Assembly: GCA_031282285.1 (NCBI GenBank)
Contig: JAITEA010000178.1
Span: 1-7,581, forward strand
DNA: 7,581 bases
From: Helicobacteraceae bacterium
GTDB taxonomy: Bacteria > Campylobacterota > Campylobacteria > Campylobacterales > SZUA-545
Direction: 5' to 3'
Shown: one piece after another, positions 4,512 to 7,581 of the stretch
Numbering within the stretch: the first letter of the stretch is position 1
Layout of the letters: every line of letters starts with the position of its first letter
Made by a program: the position numbers and the translations under genes
The notes under the pieces: model-generated
Seen by the model: the letters and a program-made list of their open reading frames with translations, nothing else
Databases searched by the model: none
Told to the model about the DNA's origin: nothing

Positions 4512-6053
4512 ATGAACGAACTTGGTTTAGATTTTGAGCGCCTGAAACAATTTAAGCGGCTAAAAAGCGCCACGCTCGAAAGCGCGATCGCGCGCGAGGT
4601 AACGCTGGAGGCGAGTTTCACGCGCGGGCTGCCGTCGTTTAGCGTCGTCGGGCTGGCGGACGAGGCGATCAGGGAAGCCAAAGACCGCGTGAAATCCGCG
4701 CTTTTGCTTAGCGGCTATCAGTTTCCGCCGCAGAAAATCACCGTCAATCTAAGCCCAAGCGATCTCAAAAAGAGCGGATCGCAGATGGACCTGCCCATCG
4801 CGCTGATTATCGCGCTGCAAAACGAGCCGATCGATTTCGGCGATTTTTTCTGCTTCGGCGAGCTTGGATTGGACGGGCGGATCAGATCGTCGCCGTCGAT
4901 CTTCGCGCTTGCGCTCTCGCTTGCCTCTCAAGGCGCGCTAAAGCGCGTTCTTACCGATCCAATCAGCGCGGCGGAGATTGCGCGGATACCAAATATCGAG
5001 GTTTACGCGGCGCAGACGCTGAACGAGGCGATAGGCTTTTTCAGAGGCGTCAATCAGATCGCGGCGGCGAGCGCGGCGGCGTTCAACGCCAAAACGATCG
5101 CGATCGATCAAACCTACTATTACGAAGATCAAACCGCGCTTGATTTCGCCGAGGTTCGCGGGCAAAAACAGGCAAAGCGGGCGGCGCTGATCGCCGCCTC
5201 TGGGTTTCACAACGTCCTATTCAGCGGCGCGCCCGGCACGGGCAAAAGTATGATTATCAAACGAATGGCGGGGATACTGCCGCCCGTGAGTCTAAGCGAA
5301 CTATTAAATATCGCCTCGCTTGAAAGTCTGGAGGGCAAAACGCCAAGTTTCAGAGCCGAGCGACCGCTAAGAAGCCCGCATCACACCGCCACGCGCAGCA
5401 GCATTTTCGGCGGCGGGAGCAAGGAGTCCAAGATGGGCGAAACCGCGCTGGCTAACGGCGGCATTCTGTTTTTCGACGAACTGCCGCATTTTTCAAGGAC
5501 GATCTTGGAGGCAATGCGCGAGCCGCTAGAGGATCACCGCCTGCTAATCTCCCGCGTCAATAGCAAGATCGTCTATGAAACCCGCTTTCTTTTCGCCGCC
5601 GCGATGAACCCCTGCCCGTGCGGGAATCTCTACAGCAAAACGCGGGAGTGCCGCTGCTCGGCGATCGAGATCGAGCGCTATCAGGCGAAATTAAGCGATC
5701 CGTTTCTCGATCGCATCGATCTGTTTACGCAGATGATCGACGGCGATATCAACGCGCAAAAAGATATAACGACCGCCGAGCTAAGATCGCTGTCGCTCAA
5801 GGCGTTCGAGGCGCAGAAAAAGCGGGGGCAGACGCAGTTAAACGGCAAATTAAGCGACGCGGAAACCGAACGCTACTGCGTATTTGAGCGCGACGCCGAA
5901 GAGACGCTAATGCAAGCCGCCGAACGCTTCGCGCTTTCGCAAAGAGCGATCGGCAAACTCCGCCGCGTCGCCCGCACTATCGCCGATCTGGACGCTCAAG
6001 AGGCGATCGACAAGCGCTGCCTTTTGGAGGCGCTATCGTTTAGAAAGCGTTAA
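4512..6053 (+). CDS. yifB: YifB/ComM-family Mg-chelatase-like AAA+ ATPase (513 aa)
   Basis: This cytosolic AAA+ protein belongs to the family of ComM, the hexameric branch-migration helicase that helps integrate donor DNA during natural transformation. The N-terminal ChlI-like domain (about 18-180) shows the family motifs EASFTRGLPSFSVVGLADEA, KITVNLSPSDLKKSGS and MDLPIAL. The AAA+ core has Walker A GAPGTGKS (239-246), the conserved SPHHTATR (288-295), Walker B ILFFDE (318-323), MNPCPCG (365-371) followed by a CRC, and DPFLDRIDL (396-404) with the arginine finger region. A C-terminal helical domain (about 430-513) ends in LSFRKR. The length is normal. The start at 4512 is chosen over an earlier in-frame ATG at 4452 because the promoter lies at 4499-4504. 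Divergent from the methyltransferase; its last 21 nt overlap the gene on the other strand. Confidence 0.93.
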   Translation: MNELGLDFERLKQFKRLKSATLESAIAREVTLEASFTRGLPSFSVVGLADEAIREAKDRVKSALLLSGYQFPPQKITVNLSPSDLKKSGSQMDLPIALIIALQNEPIDFGDFFCFGELGLDGRIRSSPSIFALALSLASQGALKRVLTDPISAAEIARIPNIEVYAAQTLNEAIGFFRGVNQIAAASAAAFNAKTIAIDQTYYYEDQTALDFAEVRGQKQAKRAALIAASGFHNVLFSGAPGTGKSMIIKRMAGILPPVSLSELLNIASLESLEGKTPSFRAERPLRSPHHTATRSSIFGGGSKESKMGETALANGGILFFDELPHFSRTILEAMREPLEDHRLLISRVNSKIVYETRFLFAAAMNPCPCGNLYSKTRECRCSAIEIERYQAKLSDPFLDRIDLFTQMIDGDINAQKDITTAELRSLSLKAFEAQKKRGQTQLNGKLSDAETERYCVFERDAEETLMQAAERFALSQRAIGKLRRVARTIADLDAQEAIDKRCLLEALSFRKR

Positions 6054-6536
6054 GCCCGCAAGCGCTCTATACCACCTGCGCCCGTCGATTTTGACCTCCA
6101 TCTCCACTTGGCAGAGATCGTTATCCCAGATGGTCTCTACGATCTCCGCGCCGCGAATAACGCTATAAACCTCGGCGCGCACCTCCGATCTGAGCAGCAT
6201 AGCGTCTTTAACCGTGTCGCGGGAGGTAATCTTCACGCCGTGCAGCTTTTCGCCAAGCTGACGATAGCCGTCCAAAATAGCGGCGCGCTTTGCCATCGCC
6301 ATCTGTTGGGCGCGGCTGTAGCCCTCTTTGGCTACGCCCATACCGATAGCGCGGATCGTAATAATATGCGTAGGCTTCAAAATCGGATCGTTGGGGATAA
6401 TATACTCGCCCGATTCGGCTGGTTTGACCGCGGCGCTCGGCGGCGGCGCTTGCGTCTCGACTTCGGCGGGCGCCTCCTGCGCGAGCGCGGGCAACGCTAA
6501 AATAAGGAAAGCGGCGGCTGTTTTATATAATCGCAT
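6033..6536 (-). CDS. flgP: FlgP-like LPP20-family secreted protein without lipobox (167 aa)
   Basis: ATG at 6534-6536 with AAGGA 8 nt upstream; stop TAG at 6033-6035. Signal peptide MRLYKTAAAFLILALPALA with cleavage after A19, then a Pro/Ala/Glu linker (20-44). The rest is an LPP20/FlgP-like domain: THIITIRAIGMGVA, the helix QQMAMAKRAAILDGYRQLGE, the turn KLHGVKITSRDTVKD, the strand VRAEVYSVIRGAEIV and a final CQVEMEVKIDGRRWY. Campylobacter FlgP is an outer-membrane protein of the flagellar basal disk needed for motility; a similar role is inferred. No cysteine occurs near the signal cleavage site (the only cysteine is C142), so unlike typical LPP20 lipoproteins it is probably not lipidated. 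No FlgQ partner is adjacent. Confidence 0.72.
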   Translation of the reverse strand: MRLYKTAAAFLILALPALAQEAPAEVETQAPPPSAAVKPAESGEYIIPNDPILKPTHIITIRAIGMGVAKEGYSRAQQMAMAKRAAILDGYRQLGEKLHGVKITSRDTVKDAMLLRSEVRAEVYSVIRGAEIVETIWDNDLCQVEMEVKIDGRRWYRALAGLTLSKR

Positions 6537-6556
6537 CGATGGCGTCCTTGCTTGAT

Positions 6557-6562
6557 TTAATA
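6557..6562 (-). promoter_or_regulatory. Weak candidate -10 box for the FlgP-like gene
   Basis: TATTAA on the minus strand at 6562-6557 is preceded by AGCG. Initiation near 6550 would give a leader of about 14 nt beginning at the AAGGA ribosome-binding site (6549-6545). No clear -35 hexamer or sigma-54 (GG-N10-GC) element is visible. Confidence 0.25.
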
Positions 6563-6631
6563 CGCTATCGGCAAAATCGTAATTTTCTGAACGACGCCAA
6601 GCGCAAATCGGCGTAATCCGCCGCGATCGCG

Positions 6632-6653
6632 CTTGAACGCGACTTGAACGCGA
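6632..6653. repeat. 11-bp perfect tandem repeat, two copies
   Basis: CTTGAACGCGA occurs at 6632-6642 and again immediately at 6643-6653, just after a GCGATCGC octamer at 6623-6630. The period is about one helical turn. It lies in the spacer, so it may be slippage debris or a protein-binding site. Confidence 0.6.
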
Positions 6654-6870
6654 AATGTTGGTTTAAGTTAAGGCGGCGATCGCTGCAATCGCGCGCTAAA
6701 TGAGACGCAAATGGATTATATAAACGAAAGAATATCCGATTATCGACCTTGGGATTTACGCCGCTAAGACAAAATCCTGCAAAGTCGATCTTGATTATGA
6801 AGGCGAGGTTATATAACGCCGCCCGAAGCCGCGAATAATCTTCTAGCTTAAGCAAAAGCCAATAGAATTG

Positions 6871-6900
6871 CGGCTTAACTGACTTGAAGCCGTAAAGTCA
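6871..6900. repeat. Two interleaved inverted repeats
   Basis: CGGCTT (6871-6876) can pair with AAGCCG (6887-6892), and TGACTT (6880-6885) can pair with AAGTCA (6895-6900). The arms interleave. A true pseudoknot would have only 2 nt to cross a 6-bp stem, so mutually exclusive hairpins are more likely. No gene borders them closely. Confidence 0.4.
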
Positions 6901-7038
6901 ATGATTTATGTTAAGGCGAATGCGCGCCGCGATCGCTGATAAAGGAAGCAAATGCGATTATGTCGATCGCTTGGAGGGTTGCCGCCGCCAGACGCGGCGA
7001 CTTCGAATCAGACAGCGAAACCAAACAAGGAGAGTAAA

Positions 7039-7092
7039 ATGTCAGTATTTCAAGATTACGCCAAACGAGCGCTATCGTTGAAAGCCCTTTAG
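7039..7092 (+). CDS. 17-codon ORF: leader peptide or 5' part of a frameshifted membrane-protein gene
   Basis: ATG at 7039 has the best ribosome-binding site in the window (AAGGAGAG, about 5-6 nt upstream), so ribosomes very likely start here. The peptide MSVFQDYAKRALSLKAL is amphipathic and basic and ends at TAG (7090-7092). The long hydrophobic frame that follows is in the +1 frame and has no good ribosome-binding site of its own. The junction reads GCC CTT TAG C. A +1 slip on CTT, as at the CTT TGA site of prfB, would join the two frames, giving LSLKALSVHFLIAF. Deleting one A of AAA at 7081-7083 would give LSLKPFSVHFLIAF, which also reads naturally. I cannot separate recoding, reinitiation and mutation or sequencing error from sequence alone. 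Confidence 0.6.
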   Translation: MSVFQDYAKRALSLKAL

Positions 7093-7093
7093 C

Positions 7094-7581
7094 GTGCATT
7101 TCCTCATCGCTTTCCTAACCTATCTATTCTTTGCCGTAATCACAATCCCTCTTGTCGCCGTTCTGTTTTACATTATTTATTTCGTCTTCGCTCTCTTTAT
7201 CGCCCTTTGGCGCAAAAGACTCAATCTCAAGCCCGCCTTTAAGCTTCCTCTTAAACCCACAAAGCAAGGACTTAAATACGCTCTTATATTCTTTGTAAGC
7301 TTTCACGCCTTTTTCTATCTTTACCGATCGATAGATTACTTTATCGGAGATCGCCCCTATAAAGAGGCTAAAGCCTACGCCATAGCTGGAGACTATCTCT
7401 GCCTGTGGCAGCTCCTCTTTGGCAACTATCGCACGGTTGATACCGCCTTTTTTCAATCCTTCCAGAAACTTCAGCAAAAGTTTGTAATCGAGCCTATCTA
7501 CTCCATTATTCCCGAATCGGACGCTGAGAGGGATATATGGCTATATAAGTTCTGGAATCAAATCTACGCCAGAAGCTACTG
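7094..7581 (+). CDS. Unrecognised membrane protein (partial, C-terminus outside window)
   Basis: The frame is open from 7082 to the window end; the only usable start inside it is GTG at 7094, one base after the preceding TAG, with no ribosome-binding site. 162 residues are visible. Residues 3-39 are almost wholly hydrophobic with a proline near the middle (TIPLVAV), suggesting a helical hairpin, and end in WRKR. A third helix lies at about 60-77 (LKYALIFFVSFHAFFYLY). After it comes a soluble, aromatic-rich part (YAIAGDYLCLWQLLFGNY, SFQKLQQKF, RDIWLYKFWNQIYARSY) that continues out of the window. I know no family for it. It is visibly more A/T-rich than the middle of the window and contains only one CGATCG site, so it may be acquired. 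The true N-terminus is probably MSVFQDYAKR, encoded from 7039. Confidence 0.7.
   Translation, partial: MHFLIAFLTYLFFAVITIPLVAVLFYIIYFVFALFIALWRKRLNLKPAFKLPLKPTKQGLKYALIFFVSFHAFFYLYRSIDYFIGDRPYKEAKAYAIAGDYLCLWQLLFGNYRTVDTAFFQSFQKLQQKFVIEPIYSIIPESDAERDIWLYKFWNQIYARSY

Larger units (their letters stand above)
6563..7038. other. Gene-poor spacer
   Basis: About 475 bases hold no convincing gene. Open stretches here start from TTG or lack ribosome-binding sites and family features. The spacer contains three GCGATCGC octamers (6623, 6676, 6929), an 11-bp tandem repeat, overlapping inverted repeats near 6871-6900 and a G+C-rich hairpin (6983-6988 with 6994-6999, 5-nt loop) 40 nt before the next start codon. 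An in-frame ATG at 6952 preceded by AAAGGAAG would extend the next ORF to 46 codons; the extra part is proline-rich and looks less gene-like, so I prefer the later start. A small RNA or gene remnant is possible but not shown. Confidence 0.55.
975..7330. repeat. Dispersed CGATCG / GCGATCGC palindromes (HIP1-like)
   Basis: A hand count finds about 31 CGATCG sites and 8 GCGATCGC octamers (starting at 1529, 2685, 2734, 3338, 4584, 6623, 6676, 6929). An equal-base expectation is about 2 and 0.1. Sites occur in genes on both strands and in spacers. The octamer is identical to HIP1 of cyanobacteria. It is absent from 1-974, and only one CGATCG (7325) lies after 6970. Confidence 0.75.

Noticed and set aside
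6565..6855. Minus-strand open frame of 96 aa in the spacer
   Set aside because: TTG start, no ribosome-binding site, no family features, and it runs into the FlgP-like gene's promoter region.
6983..7025. Possible tRNA: TTCGAATC T-loop-like sequence near 7002
   Set aside because: The flanking 5-bp T-stem does not pair on either strand, and no acceptor or anticodon arm can be drawn around it.
7124..7477. Minus-strand open frame (117 aa) opposite the terminal membrane protein gene
   Set aside because: It begins at a TTG without a ribosome-binding site, is Lys/Glu/Gly-rich without a recognisable fold, and is antisense to a frame with a coherent membrane-helix pattern that stays open to the window end.
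1..7581. CRISPR array, insertion sequence, integrase or phage structural module
   Set aside because: I saw no regularly spaced direct repeats, no transposase or recombinase motifs, and no terminal inverted repeats with target duplications.

Overview
The window looks like chromosomal DNA of a Campylobacterota (epsilonproteobacterial) relative. It carries two LPP20-family envelope proteins, one resembling the flagellar protein FlgP of Campylobacter, plus two small outer-membrane barrels. The DNA is of moderate to high G+C and is extremely rich in CGATCG and GCGATCGC palindromes. This assignment is an inference from family content; no rRNA or other phylogenetic marker is present.

Layout. (1) Positions 1-799, minus strand: three small genes in a row, encoding an 84-aa protein with two membrane helices, a 44-aa protein with one membrane helix, and a DUF1640-type coiled-coil protein cut by the window edge. 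The 44-aa gene and the coiled-coil gene are easily missed. (2) Positions 940-2951, minus strand: a compact operon of outer-membrane barrel, LPP20-type lipoprotein and second small barrel, with an ATGA overlap and a 6-nt gap suggesting translational coupling. (3) Positions 3018-3734, plus strand: a cytosolic glycerophosphodiester phosphodiesterase, divergent from the barrel operon. (4) Positions 3731-4426, minus strand: a class I SAM-dependent methyltransferase, overlapping the phosphodiesterase tail to tail by 4 nt. (5) Positions 4512-6053, plus strand: a full-length YifB/ComM-type AAA+ ATPase, divergent from the methyltransferase. (6) Positions 6033-6536, minus strand: an FlgP-like LPP20-family protein whose end overlaps the ATPase gene by 21 nt. 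(7) Positions about 6563-7038: a gene-poor stretch with a tandem repeat and small inverted repeats. (8) Position 7039 to the end, plus strand: a strong ribosome-binding site starts a 17-codon ORF that ends one base before a long hydrophobic reading frame. This is either a +1 recoding site (CTT TAG C, like prfB), a leader peptide with reinitiation, or a frameshift.

Three themes recur. First, the envelope: four of the ten genes encode secreted or outer-membrane proteins and three more encode membrane proteins. Second, promoter architecture: several candidate -10 boxes are directly preceded by CGC or GCGC, and three genes have their ATG only 6-7 nt after the -10 box with no Shine-Dalgarno sequence, as expected of leaderless mRNAs. 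Third, the palindrome CGATCG occurs about 31 times by hand count but is absent from the first 970 bases and rare in the last 600, so the two ends of the window may differ in origin from the middle.

I did not find a CRISPR array, transposon, tRNA, rRNA or phage module. The most promising undescribed items are the candidate recoding site at 7087-7093, the GCGC-associated leaderless promoters and the small membrane/coiled-coil cluster at the left edge.
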